A DNA stretch of 64,000 nucleotides from JBKSMP01 sp964582055 (GTDB lineage Bacteria; Verrucomicrobiota; Verrucomicrobiia; Opitutales; UBA9783): contig CAZOPT010000001.1 of the NCBI GenBank assembly GCA_964582055.1, positions 73,541 to 137,540 of the forward strand. Reading direction: 5' to 3'. Numbering within the stretch: position 1 is the stretch's first letter; each line of letters begins with the position of its first letter. Below are positions 43,147 through 52,497 of the stretch, piece after piece. A program made the position numbers and the translations under genes. The notes beneath the pieces are model-generated. The model was given only the letters and a program-made list of their open reading frames with translations, had not been told where the DNA came from and searched no databases.

Positions 43147-46100
43147 ATGAAAAGTATCTGCGATCCATTTATTCGCCGTCCTATTGCAACTATTTTGTTG
43201 GCAATTAGTGTAACATTATTAGGAATTGCTTGTTATCGCAAGTTACCCGTTAGTGCACTTCCTAAAGTCGATTATCCTGTTATTCAAGTTTCCGCATCGT
43301 TTCCAGGAATGAGTTCTGAAATGATGGCTAATTCTATTGCAAGTCCATTGGAAAAAGAATTCATGGAAATTGATGGAATGAATGAAGTTCTTTCGGAAAG
43401 CCGTTTAGGTTCGACAGCTTTAACACTTAACTTTGATTTAGATAAATCGATTGATGTTGCAGCGATGGAAGTGCAAGCAGCGATTACGCGTGCACAACGT
43501 AAGTTACCAAAGGATTTACCATCAACGCCTCAATACCGTAAACGAGACCCTAATAGTGATCCTATTTACTTCTTAGTTTTAGTTAGTAATAGTATGACCA
43601 AATCGGCTTTGTATGATTATGCTAAAACAAAAGTTGGGCAGCAGCTTAATAAAGTTGAAGGGGTTTCGCAAGTTCAGGTCTATGGAGTTCCACGTGCTGT
43701 TCGCGTAGATCTAGATAACCGTAAATTGCGTTTATTAAATTTATCTGTCAGTGACGTTACGAATGCAGTCCAACAACATACGATGATTTTAAGTATGGGG
43801 CGTTTAAAAGGAGAAACAAGTACTTTGACTTTGTCGTCTGATGGACAATTGACGCGTGCCAAAGAGTATGGAGAAATTGTAGTTAAAACGGTTAATGGTC
43901 GTGCAATTTATCTGAAAGATGTAGCTCATTGTGTTGATGGATTTCAAGAAGAAGACTTTCAAGTTAAATTTTGGGCAAGTGGTGTAACAATCGATATGGA
44001 TTCCATTATCGTTCTAGCGGTTAGCCAAGCTCCTGGAGCGAATACCGTAGAAGTATCATCTCGTATCAATGAAATGTTACCTTATTTATATAAAACATTG
44101 CCGCCTTCCGTTAAATTAATGCCTATTTATGATAAAGCTAAAAGTATTTTAGATTCTATTAATGAAGTAAAAGAAACGATTATTATTGCATTTATTTTAG
44201 TTGCAGTCGTTATTTTCCTCTTTTTAGGACGCGTTCGAGAAACCATCATTCCTGTTGTAGCTATGCCATTGTCTTTATTCATCACATTTATTGTCATGAA
44301 GCAACTTGGCTATAGTCTCGATAACTTGTCATTGATGGCTTTAACCTTAGCAATCGGGTTCTTGGTGGATGATGCTATTGTGTTTCTGGAGAATGTAGTT
44401 CGGCATATGGAAGCTGGAATGGGGCCCTTGGAAGCAGCATTTAAAGGAGCTTCTGAAATCAGCTTCACCATTTTATCCATGACATTTTCACTGATGGCCA
44501 CCTTTTTGCCAATTATTTTCATGGATGGTCAAATTGGTCGCGTATTTCGTGAATTTTCTGTAACTATTGTCGTATCCATTTTCGCCTCCGGACTCGTATC
44601 GTTAACAGTTACCCCTGTTATGTGTGCGCGGTTTTTAAAGAAACATAAAAGAGATGACAAAACTGTTATTGAACGTTTTGCTTATAATTTAGAACACAGC
44701 TTTTTAAAATGGTATCGTAAACGTTTGTATTGGTTTTTTGAACATCGCTGGTTTTCTTGGTGGGTTTGGTCTGCTTGTATTATAAGTATGGTTGTACTGT
44801 TCCTTGCCATTCCAAAAACTTTTTTACCTGCCGGTGATAGTTCTGCTATTATGGGTGTTTTTATGACTCAAACGGGTACGTCTCCAGACCAAATGCATCG
44901 TTATCAAGATCAAATTAAAGCTATTATTTCGAAGCACCCAGCTGTTAAAGTTACAATGAATGCTAGTGGTATTGGTCAGTTCATGGCAAGTAACCAAGGC
45001 GTTGTTTTAGTTGTTTTAAAGGATTTAAAGGATCGTAAATCGTTAAGTGGTGGTAAAGATGTTTCCATCGATAAACTTTGTAAAGAATTGCAAGGAATGT
45101 TGTTCCAAGTCCCAGGTATTTTGCCGTTGATCAAGCCAATGCCAGTTTTGGAAATTCAAACCAGTTCTGCAGATAATCGCCGCGGTAAATATGTTTATAC
45201 TGTAACAGGTATGGAAGCAGATGAAGTCAATAAAGCAGCTCAAGAATTAGTCAAACGCTTTGCTTCGGTACCCGGTATTGATATACGTTCGCTCAATTGT
45301 AACGTTGAGTTGAATGATCCGACTTTGGATGTTCATTATAATCGCCGCCGTTTATTCCAATATGGACTTACACCTTATGCGCTTGAAAATACGATAAAGG
45401 AAGGTCTTTCATTAAATTATTCGTATCTAATTAAAGGTGACATGGAACAATACGAAGTAATTGTGGCTTCGCAAATGTCTCAACGTCGATCGATGCAACA
45501 TATGAATTCCTTAAGTGTCGCCAATCCAAATGGACGTTCTATTCCAATGGATGCTTTAGTTGATATGGAGCGAAATGTAGGGCCTGTAAGTGTATTCCAT
45601 AAAAATAATTTCCCTTCAGCAGATATCTTTTTTAATTTGAATGGTAAAGTTGCTTTGAGTCAAACGATTGAAGCCATTGAAGCTATTGCTAAAGATGTTT
45701 GTACTAATGGAGTTGATGGTGAATTAGGAGGTGAATCTAAAGAATTCCAGCAATCGATGAAAAGTCTAACATTTTTACTATTCGTAGCCATATTTGTTAT
45801 GTATGTTGTGTTGGGCTGTTTATATGAACATTGGATCCATCCTTTAACCGTATTATCAACTTTGCCGGTAGCTTTGGCCGGTGGTTTAATTACGCTTTAC
45901 CTCTTTAATGCCGAGTTTTCTCTCTACGCCTTTATCGGATTGTTTATGTTAATGGGTATTGTAAAGAAAAATGGTATTATTTTGGTCGATTTCGCTGTTG
46001 AAAAACAACGTTTAGGGCAAAGTCCAGAAGAAGCAATTTTGGACGCTTGCTGCGACCGCTTTCGTCCAATTTTAATGACAACCGTCAGTACCGTTTTCGG

Positions 46101-46275
46101 AATTTTGCCGATTGCATTAGGTTTAGGAGCCGATGGTGCTTCGCGTATTCCACTCGGACTGTGTGTTGCAGGAGGTCTTATTTTTGCTCAAGTTTTAACT
46201 TTATTTGTAACGCCTGTTATTTATTTAGGCATGGACCGTTTCTGTAAAACAGAAGTTGAAAATCTAAATGAATAA
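43147..46275 (+). CDS. RND multidrug efflux permease (MdtB/MdtC-like, HAE1 family)
   Basis: 1042-aa proton-driven exporter with twelve membrane helices and two large periplasmic loops. The N-terminus (IRRPIATILLAISVTLLG, LPVSALPKVDYPVIQVSASFPG) is closest to MdtB/MdtC among known subfamilies. The TM4 proton-relay Asp pair is in AIGFLVDDAIVFLEN, and the RND repeat motif recurs in GLFMLMGIVKKNGIILVDFA. An AGAGAGG-like site precedes the ATG. The last 8 nt overlap mnmA. Only one permease gene, so a homotrimer is expected. Confidence 0.94.
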   Translation: MKSICDPFIRRPIATILLAISVTLLGIACYRKLPVSALPKVDYPVIQVSASFPGMSSEMMANSIASPLEKEFMEIDGMNEVLSESRLGSTALTLNFDLDKSIDVAAMEVQAAITRAQRKLPKDLPSTPQYRKRDPNSDPIYFLVLVSNSMTKSALYDYAKTKVGQQLNKVEGVSQVQVYGVPRAVRVDLDNRKLRLLNLSVSDVTNAVQQHTMILSMGRLKGETSTLTLSSDGQLTRAKEYGEIVVKTVNGRAIYLKDVAHCVDGFQEEDFQVKFWASGVTIDMDSIIVLAVSQAPGANTVEVSSRINEMLPYLYKTLPPSVKLMPIYDKAKSILDSINEVKETIIIAFILVAVVIFLFLGRVRETIIPVVAMPLSLFITFIVMKQLGYSLDNLSLMALTLAIGFLVDDAIVFLENVVRHMEAGMGPLEAAFKGASEISFTILSMTFSLMATFLPIIFMDGQIGRVFREFSVTIVVSIFASGLVSLTVTPVMCARFLKKHKRDDKTVIERFAYNLEHSFLKWYRKRLYWFFEHRWFSWWVWSACIISMVVLFLAIPKTFLPAGDSSAIMGVFMTQTGTSPDQMHRYQDQIKAIISKHPAVKVTMNASGIGQFMASNQGVVLVVLKDLKDRKSLSGGKDVSIDKLCKELQGMLFQVPGILPLIKPMPVLEIQTSSADNRRGKYVYTVTGMEADEVNKAAQELVKRFASVPGIDIRSLNCNVELNDPTLDVHYNRRRLFQYGLTPYALENTIKEGLSLNYSYLIKGDMEQYEVIVASQMSQRRSMQHMNSLSVANPNGRSIPMDALVDMERNVGPVSVFHKNNFPSADIFFNLNGKVALSQTIEAIEAIAKDVCTNGVDGELGGESKEFQQSMKSLTFLLFVAIFVMYVVLGCLYEHWIHPLTVLSTLPVALAGGLITLYLFNAEFSLYAFIGLFMLMGIVKKNGIILVDFAVEKQRLGQSPEEAILDACCDRFRPILMTTVSTVFGILPIALGLGADGASRIPLGLCVAGGLIFAQVLTLFVTPVIYLGMDRFCKTEVENLNE

Positions 46276-47356
46276 GCGGATTTTAGTGGCGTTATCGGGA
46301 GGAGTCGATAGCGCCGTAGCAGCTTATTTACTAAAAAAACAAGGATATCATGTTCAAGGTGTTTTTTTTCGATCCTGGCAAAATGAAACCGAACTATGGA
46401 AAGAATGTCCTTGGCGTGAGGATCTAGATTCAGCACGATCTGTAGCCGATTTTTTAGACATTCCTTTCGAAATTATCAATTTTATTGATGTTTACCGCAA
46501 AAAAGTAGTCGATTATTTGATTGAAGGTTACCGTTCCGGCCAAACTCCCAATCCAGATGTTATGTGTAATCGTTACATCAAGTTTGGTGTGTTGGTGGAA
46601 CACATGGAACGTGAACATTTTGATGGATTAGCTACAGGACATTATTGCAGAAAAATACATGTCGATGAAAATCATTTTTCGTTAGCAGAAGGACTGGATC
46701 CTAATAAAGATCAAAGTTTTTTCCTTTGTTTAGTTCAGCGTGAAAATTTGAAAAATGTGCATTTCCCTTTGGGTGAGATTACTAAGATGGAAGTACGAAC
46801 CTTAGCTCAAAAAATCGGGCTTCCTAACGCGCAACGTAAAGATAGCCAGGGAATTTGTTTTTTGGGTAGTAGTAAGGTTTCGATTAATAAATTTTTGGAG
46901 AAATATGTGCCTGATACTCCTGGAGAAATTGTGAATTTGGATGGTAAGATTTTAGGACAACATCGTGGTTTACATCGTTTTACAATTGGCCAAAGAAAGG
47001 GGATTGATGTACCTTCAAACTGCGATTTTGAACATTATGTGGTGGTGGCTAAAGATTATACTACCGGTCGTTTGATAGTTGGTTTTGATCATCTAGAGAC
47101 AAAGGGTTTATATGCAAAAAAAGCTCGTATTTTTGGTCTAAATTTTTTAGAAGAAAAGCCAAGAAATGCCGAAAAATTGCTGGCCAAGCCACGTTATCGT
47201 GATGTTTCCCAAGAAATTACTTGGCATTGGCTTTCTGATTCCATAGCCGAAATCGAATTTGTGCAAGCTCAACGTGCTTTAGCTATCGGTCAAGCCATCG
47301 CTTTTTATCGAGGAAATACTCTTATTGGTGGTGGAGTCTATCAAGAAATTTTGTAA
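46268..47356 (+). CDS. mnmA: tRNA-specific 2-thiouridylase MnmA
   Basis: Adds sulfur to U34 of tRNAs for Lys, Glu and Gln. The ATP-binding PP-loop VALSGGVDSAVAAY is at the N-terminus; the catalytic cysteines are Cys100 (MCNRYIKF) and Cys197 (GICFLG). DQSFFL and RFTIGQRKG are also diagnostic. 362 aa is normal. The start lies inside the RND permease gene (8-nt overlap), so it is probably co-transcribed with an unrelated efflux operon. Confidence 0.96.
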   Translation: MNKRILVALSGGVDSAVAAYLLKKQGYHVQGVFFRSWQNETELWKECPWREDLDSARSVADFLDIPFEIINFIDVYRKKVVDYLIEGYRSGQTPNPDVMCNRYIKFGVLVEHMEREHFDGLATGHYCRKIHVDENHFSLAEGLDPNKDQSFFLCLVQRENLKNVHFPLGEITKMEVRTLAQKIGLPNAQRKDSQGICFLGSSKVSINKFLEKYVPDTPGEIVNLDGKILGQHRGLHRFTIGQRKGIDVPSNCDFEHYVVVAKDYTTGRLIVGFDHLETKGLYAKKARIFGLNFLEEKPRNAEKLLAKPRYRDVSQEITWHWLSDSIAEIEFVQAQRALAIGQAIAFYRGNTLIGGGVYQEIL

Positions 47357-47368
47357 TTTATAAATTTT

Positions 47369-47400
47369 TTAGGAGGGAAATAATAAAATCCCCCTCCTAA
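47369..47400. terminator. Hairpin between convergent mnmA and gyrA
   Basis: TTAGGAGGG (47369-47377) pairs perfectly with CCCTCCTAA (47392-47400) around 14 nt. Placed in the 49-nt gap between two convergent genes, it probably terminates transcription from both sides, although neither side has a long U-tract after the stem. Confidence 0.6.
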
Positions 47401-47405
47401 GTTAT

Positions 47406-49829
47406 TTAAGCTTCTTCGTGGTCAGTTTCGACAACTTTACAGATACCGACTAGCTGATCATCGGATGTTAAATTGATGAGTCGAACTCCCATTGTTGTAC
47501 GACCAATAACGCGTACATCTTTGACGGGAGAACGAACGGATTGGCCAGATTTGGTAAACAGCATCATTTCATCCGAATCACTTACGGTAATGGCACCTGC
47601 AACTCCATGCGTTTTAATAGCAATGATACCATAGCCGCCACGATGTTGAACGCGGTATTCGGAGAATTCGGAACGTTTGCCTTGGCCTTTAATTCCTGCA
47701 ATCAACAAAGTTTGCTTGTCATCAACAACGATTAAAGCTTTTACATAGTCGCCTTCGTGCAAACGAATACCACGAACACCTCGTGTGGCTCGTCCTTGTT
47801 CTCTACAATCAGATTCTGGGAATCGTATCGAGAGGCCTTGATAAGTAATCAAGATTAAATCGTCATCGCCTTTAGTCAATTCTGCGCCAATAATGATATC
47901 ACCATTATCTACATTCATACCGATTAAGCCAGTTGCACGACAATTCTTATAAGCTGAAAGGACGGTTTTCTTAACTACGCCATTGCGAGTTGCCATGACT
48001 AAAGAATATTCATCATTAAAATCTTTGAAGCACATCATTGCCGCAATTTTTTCGCCTTCTTGCAAATTGAGTAAATTAATCAAAGCACGACCTTTAGAAG
48101 TACGTGTTCCTTCTGGAATTTCGTACACTTTTTTGATGTACAAACGCCCATTTTGCATTACAAAAAGGATGTAATCATGCGTACTTGCAGTGAATGAATG
48201 TTCGATAAAGTCTTCATCGTATTGACCGGCACCAATGACGCCTTTTCCACCACGTTTCTGTGAACGGAAGGAGCTAATGTCGGTGCGTTTAATAAAGCCT
48301 TTATGCGAAATGGTTATGCTGCATCCAACGTTGGCGATGACATCTTCCAAGCGGAATTCAGATTCAGCAGGAACGATGCGTGTTTTACGGTCATTTCCGT
48401 ACTTTTCACGTTCTTTGAGGAATTCTTCTTTTAAAACTCCGAGCAATTTTGCATCACTGGATAAAATCGAACGTAATTCTTCTGCAATTTTCAGTAAATT
48501 TAGATATTCGCCATCAATTTTTTCGCGTTCCATTCCGGTCAATTGATACAAGCGTAAATCCAAAATAGCGCCTGCTTGAATATCGGATAGTTTATACTTG
48601 GCGACTAAAGCAATATGAGCTTCTTCGCGAGAATTGGATCCACGAATGATTTTTACAAAATCATCGAGGTGGTCAATAGCAACTTTATAGCCTTCTAAAA
48701 TGTGTAGACGTTCTTCAGCTTTACGTAAACGGAATTGTGTACGGCGTGAAACAACTTCTCGTCGATGTTCTAGATAACATTCGAGCATTTCTTTGATGTT
48801 CATCTGCTTTGGACGTTGTTGATCCAAAGCCAACAAGATAACACCGAAAGAAGACTCTAAAGGTGTCATTTTAAATAATTTATTCAAAACAACACGAGGA
48901 ACTTCACCGCGTTTCAATTCAATAACAATACGCGTATTTTCATCTGATTCATCACGTAAATCACTGATTTCTGTCAAAATCTTTTGTTGAACCAATTCTG
49001 CAATCTTGGTTACCAAATTAGCGCGATTAACATTGTATGGAATTTCAGTAATGATAATTTGTTCTTTGCCGTTACCGATTTCTTCACAATGAGCTTCGCC
49101 ACGAACATGTATGATGCCACGACCTGTTCGTAAATAATTCGAAATTCCTTCAAGGCCTACAACTGTTCCACCCGTTGGGAAATCCGGTCCCTTGACGATC
49201 TTCATTACATCTTCAACTGTTGCATCTTGATTGTCTGCAAGTAAGATAAGTGCATCTATTAATTCGCGTAAATTGTGCGGTGGAATATTTGTCGTCATTC
49301 CAACGGCAATACCTGTAGAACCATTGAGTAACAGATTTGGGAGTGCTGCCGGCAAGACCATTGGTTCTAGGGTACTTTCTTTGTAATTAGGAACGAAATC
49401 GACTGTATCCTCATCAATGTCCTTCAGCAATTCCTCTGCCATTTCTTTTAAGCGGCATTCCGTATAACGGTAAGCAGCTGCAGAGTCGCCATCAATTGAT
49501 CCGAAATTTCCTTGTGGATCAACAAGTGGGTAACGCATCACCCAATCTTGTGCTAAGCGGACAAGTGCGTCGTAAACAGAACTATCACCGTGTGGATGGT
49601 AGTTTTTTAAAACTTCTCCGACGACACCTGCGCATTTGTCAAAAGGACGATTGTGCAGTAATCCTTCGCGGAACATAGCGTACAAAATACGCCGATGAAC
49701 GGGTTTAAAGCCGTCACGAGCATCCGGTAAAGCACGGCTAACAATAACAGACATCGAATAATCGATGTAAGCCGACTTCATAATTTCGTCGACATTGGTA
49801 TCTATTAAGAATTCTTTTTCTGCGTACAT
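47406..49829 (-). CDS. gyrA: DNA gyrase subunit A
   Basis: Breakage-reunion subunit of gyrase, 807 aa. The catalytic Tyr122 is in AAYRYTE, and the quinolone region HPHGDSSVYD keeps Ser83 and Asp87, so no classic resistance change is present. The C-terminal beta-pinwheel contains the GyrA box QKRGGKG, which distinguishes it from topoisomerase IV ParC. It ends without a long acidic tail. It follows gyrB by 5 nt. Confidence 0.97.
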   Translation of the reverse strand: MYAEKEFLIDTNVDEIMKSAYIDYSMSVIVSRALPDARDGFKPVHRRILYAMFREGLLHNRPFDKCAGVVGEVLKNYHPHGDSSVYDALVRLAQDWVMRYPLVDPQGNFGSIDGDSAAAYRYTECRLKEMAEELLKDIDEDTVDFVPNYKESTLEPMVLPAALPNLLLNGSTGIAVGMTTNIPPHNLRELIDALILLADNQDATVEDVMKIVKGPDFPTGGTVVGLEGISNYLRTGRGIIHVRGEAHCEEIGNGKEQIIITEIPYNVNRANLVTKIAELVQQKILTEISDLRDESDENTRIVIELKRGEVPRVVLNKLFKMTPLESSFGVILLALDQQRPKQMNIKEMLECYLEHRREVVSRRTQFRLRKAEERLHILEGYKVAIDHLDDFVKIIRGSNSREEAHIALVAKYKLSDIQAGAILDLRLYQLTGMEREKIDGEYLNLLKIAEELRSILSSDAKLLGVLKEEFLKEREKYGNDRKTRIVPAESEFRLEDVIANVGCSITISHKGFIKRTDISSFRSQKRGGKGVIGAGQYDEDFIEHSFTASTHDYILFVMQNGRLYIKKVYEIPEGTRTSKGRALINLLNLQEGEKIAAMMCFKDFNDEYSLVMATRNGVVKKTVLSAYKNCRATGLIGMNVDNGDIIIGAELTKGDDDLILITYQGLSIRFPESDCREQGRATRGVRGIRLHEGDYVKALIVVDDKQTLLIAGIKGQGKRSEFSEYRVQHRGGYGIIAIKTHGVAGAITVSDSDEMMLFTKSGQSVRSPVKDVRVIGRTTMGVRLINLTSDDQLVGICKVVETDHEEA

Positions 49830-49834
49830 GATGA

Positions 49835-52369
49835 TTAGATGTCTAAGTTAGCCACATTTAAAGCGTTATCTTCAATAAAGGTACGGCGTGTAGGAACGTC
49901 ATCTCCCATAAGCATCGTAAAGACTTGTTCCGCTTCTGCTATGTCTTCCATGCGTACTTTCAACATACGGCGTGTTTTAGGATCCATAGTGGTTTCAAAT
50001 AACTGTTTAGCATTCATTTCTCCAAGACCCTTGTAGCGTTGGATATGAAGGCCCTTACGACCCAATTTTCGTACAGCTTCAATTAGCTCCAAGAGGGAAA
50101 GTACTGGTATTTCTACCTCTTTGGCATTTGCAGCTATATCTTTTAGGAAATAACGTGGATTTTCGCCCGAAGAAAAACGATTCAGTGTGGTATCTAAAGA
50201 GAGAATTTGCTTTAAAAGCTGCGTAATTTGAGTATGTTCAAAAATCTCACTGACAATAATACGTTGTGAAAGTTTTTGACCATCTTGTTCAATTTCTCGA
50301 ATCGTAGTGCCATTATAAATGTCATCAACGATATTGTTTTCGATATAAAAACGGGAACGTTCTTCGTCATCCTTCAAAAATTGAAAGTTTTCTTGATTGC
50401 CGATACGCATACGAACAACAAATTTGGGAACTTCGCATGTTTCCGGATTAAATGCGTCTAAATAATGGTCTAAACTGCAGCCATGACGAATGACAGAGGC
50501 TCCTAATTGTTCCAATTTTGAGATCAATTCTAGAAGTTTTTGGAAACCTTCTTCGGAAAAATTATGATGATCTTGTGCACGAATGAGCTGTATCCCTTCT
50601 GAGCCAAGCTCTAACAGGATTTTATTCAGTTGTGCATCATTATCGATATATTGTTCACGTTTACGCCGCTTAATTTTATATAGAGGTGGTTGTGCGATAT
50701 AAACATAACCATTTTCGATTAAGCCGCGCATTTGACGAAAGAAAAATGTAAGGAGTAAGGTGCGAATGTGGGCTCCATCAACGTCTGCATCGGTCATGAT
50801 AACTACTTTATGGTAGCGTGCTTTGGAAATATCAAAAGCGCCTTCGCCATTTTCTCCAATGCCTGTTCCGCAAGCTGTAACGATGGTACGAATTTCTGCA
50901 TTGCTGAGAACTTTATCTAAACGTGCCTTTTCAACATTAAGAATTTTTCCTTTGATGGGCAAAATGGCTTGATAACGCCGATCACGACCTTGTTTAGCGG
51001 AACCACCAGCGGAATCTCCCTCAACAATAAAGAGTTCACAAAGTTCTGGATTTTTTTCAGAACAATCAGATAATTTTCCGGGTAATCCGCCTCCAGTTAG
51101 AGCGCCTTTGCGTACTGTATCACGGGCTTTACGAGCAGCTTCACGAGCACGAGCAGCTCCTAAGCATTTCTCAATAATGGCTTTTCCTAAACTTGGATCG
51201 GTTTCGAATGCATACTTAAGAGAATCGCCCATGATTTTTTGTACGATGCCATCAACTTCGCTATTGGAAAGTTTTGTTTTCGTTTGGCCTTCGAAGCGTG
51301 GTTCTGGAACTTTTACTGAGATAATTGCGGTTAATCCTTCACGAACGTCTTCACCCATTAAAGCTGGATCTTTTTCTTTAATGAGGTTGTTGGCTTTACC
51401 ATAATTATTAATAACACGTGTTAAAGCCGTTCGAAAACCTGATAAATGTGTTCCGCCTTCAACATTAAAGATAGAATTGGCATAAGCGTAAATTTGCTCG
51501 CTGAAACCGTCGTTATATTGCATAGCGACATCTACGCAAATGCGTCCTTGTTTACCTTGATGATCGGTTACAACGGAACTTCCTGAAAAGGTAATAGGGT
51601 TGTCATGTAATAAATTTTTGCCACGATTTAAGAATGAAACATATTGAGCAATACCTTTCCCAAATAAGAAAACTTCGCTTTTATCAATCCGTTCATCGGA
51701 AAGCTCTATACGTATGCCGGGATTCAGGAAGGCTAATTCTCGTAAACGTTTTGCTAAGATTTCGTATTTGAATTCTCGTGTTTCTTCGAAAATTTCTGGG
51801 TCAGGTAAAAATGTAATTTTGGTACCTGTTCGTTTACTTTGAGCGATTATGTGAAGGGGTTGCGTTGTTTTGCCTTGCGAAAAACCCATGTGGTAGACAT
51901 TACCTTCACGACGTACTTCTACTTCAAAACTTTCAGATACAGCGTTAACGCATTTTGCACCCACACCGTGTAACCCTCCTGAAACTTGATAAGCTCCTTT
52001 ACCAAACTTACCCCCCGCATGTAGATTGGTCATAACAAGTTCGAGAGCTGGAATTTTATAAATCGGATGAATGTCAACTGGAATACCACGACCATTATCC
52101 TCAACTGAACATGAACCGTTTAAGTGCATTGTGACTTTAATCTCGGTGCAATATCCCGCAAGCGATTCGTCTATCGCATTGTCAACGAGTTCGAATACAC
52201 AATGATGTAATCCGCGCTCGTTTGTATCTCCAATATACATGTCAGGGCGTTTACGAACCCCTTCCAATCCTTCCAATTTCTGAATTTTGGAAGCATCATA
52301 AACTTCCTCTACTTTTGTAGAAATTTGAATTGCGTCCTCTAAACTCAATTGATTTTCTTCAGCAACCAT
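49835..52369 (-). CDS. gyrB: DNA gyrase subunit B
   Basis: ATPase subunit of gyrase, 844 aa. GHKL ATP site: ELVDNAIDESLAG and VEDNGRGIPVDIH; TOPRIM domain: IVEGDSAGGSAKQGRDRRYQA region, KGKILNVEKA and TDADVDGAHIRTLLLTF. The C-terminus has LHIQRYKGLGEMN. A stretch of roughly 150 residues between the TOPRIM part and the tail (about 600-750) is longer than in short GyrBs, similar to E. coli. First gene of a gyrB-gyrA operon. Confidence 0.97.
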   Translation of the reverse strand: MVAEENQLSLEDAIQISTKVEEVYDASKIQKLEGLEGVRKRPDMYIGDTNERGLHHCVFELVDNAIDESLAGYCTEIKVTMHLNGSCSVEDNGRGIPVDIHPIYKIPALELVMTNLHAGGKFGKGAYQVSGGLHGVGAKCVNAVSESFEVEVRREGNVYHMGFSQGKTTQPLHIIAQSKRTGTKITFLPDPEIFEETREFKYEILAKRLRELAFLNPGIRIELSDERIDKSEVFLFGKGIAQYVSFLNRGKNLLHDNPITFSGSSVVTDHQGKQGRICVDVAMQYNDGFSEQIYAYANSIFNVEGGTHLSGFRTALTRVINNYGKANNLIKEKDPALMGEDVREGLTAIISVKVPEPRFEGQTKTKLSNSEVDGIVQKIMGDSLKYAFETDPSLGKAIIEKCLGAARAREAARKARDTVRKGALTGGGLPGKLSDCSEKNPELCELFIVEGDSAGGSAKQGRDRRYQAILPIKGKILNVEKARLDKVLSNAEIRTIVTACGTGIGENGEGAFDISKARYHKVVIMTDADVDGAHIRTLLLTFFFRQMRGLIENGYVYIAQPPLYKIKRRKREQYIDNDAQLNKILLELGSEGIQLIRAQDHHNFSEEGFQKLLELISKLEQLGASVIRHGCSLDHYLDAFNPETCEVPKFVVRMRIGNQENFQFLKDDEERSRFYIENNIVDDIYNGTTIREIEQDGQKLSQRIIVSEIFEHTQITQLLKQILSLDTTLNRFSSGENPRYFLKDIAANAKEVEIPVLSLLELIEAVRKLGRKGLHIQRYKGLGEMNAKQLFETTMDPKTRRMLKVRMEDIAEAEQVFTMLMGDDVPTRRTFIEDNALNVANLDI

Positions 52370-52373
52370 AAAT

Positions 52374-52403
52374 TATATATCTATTTGTAACAAACTTCGT
52401 CAA
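52374..52403 (-). promoter_or_regulatory. Candidate gyrB promoter touching the start codon
   Basis: On the minus strand TTGACG (52403-52398) is followed after 18 nt by TATATA (52379-52374); an overlapping TATAAT gives a 20-nt spacer. The -10 lies only 4 nt before the gyrB ATG, so transcription would start at or inside the start codon. Confidence 0.4.
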
Positions 52404-52460
52404 TTTTGCAAGGAATCGTTTCAAAATTTTTAGTTTGGGTGCTTTTTTGTTGAAGTTTAG

Positions 52461-52488
52461 ACTATAGCCGAAAATGTAGACAATTCAA
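52461..52488 (-). promoter_or_regulatory. Second candidate gyrB promoter
   Basis: On the minus strand TTGAAT (52488-52483) and TATAGT (52466-52461) are separated by 16 nt, about 92 nt upstream of the gyrB ATG; this would give a conventional leader. Confidence 0.4.
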
Positions 52489-52497
52489 TATAGAAAT

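Noticed and set aside
47406..49829. Quinolone-resistance change in GyrA
   Set aside because: The key positions Ser83 and Asp87 are unchanged.
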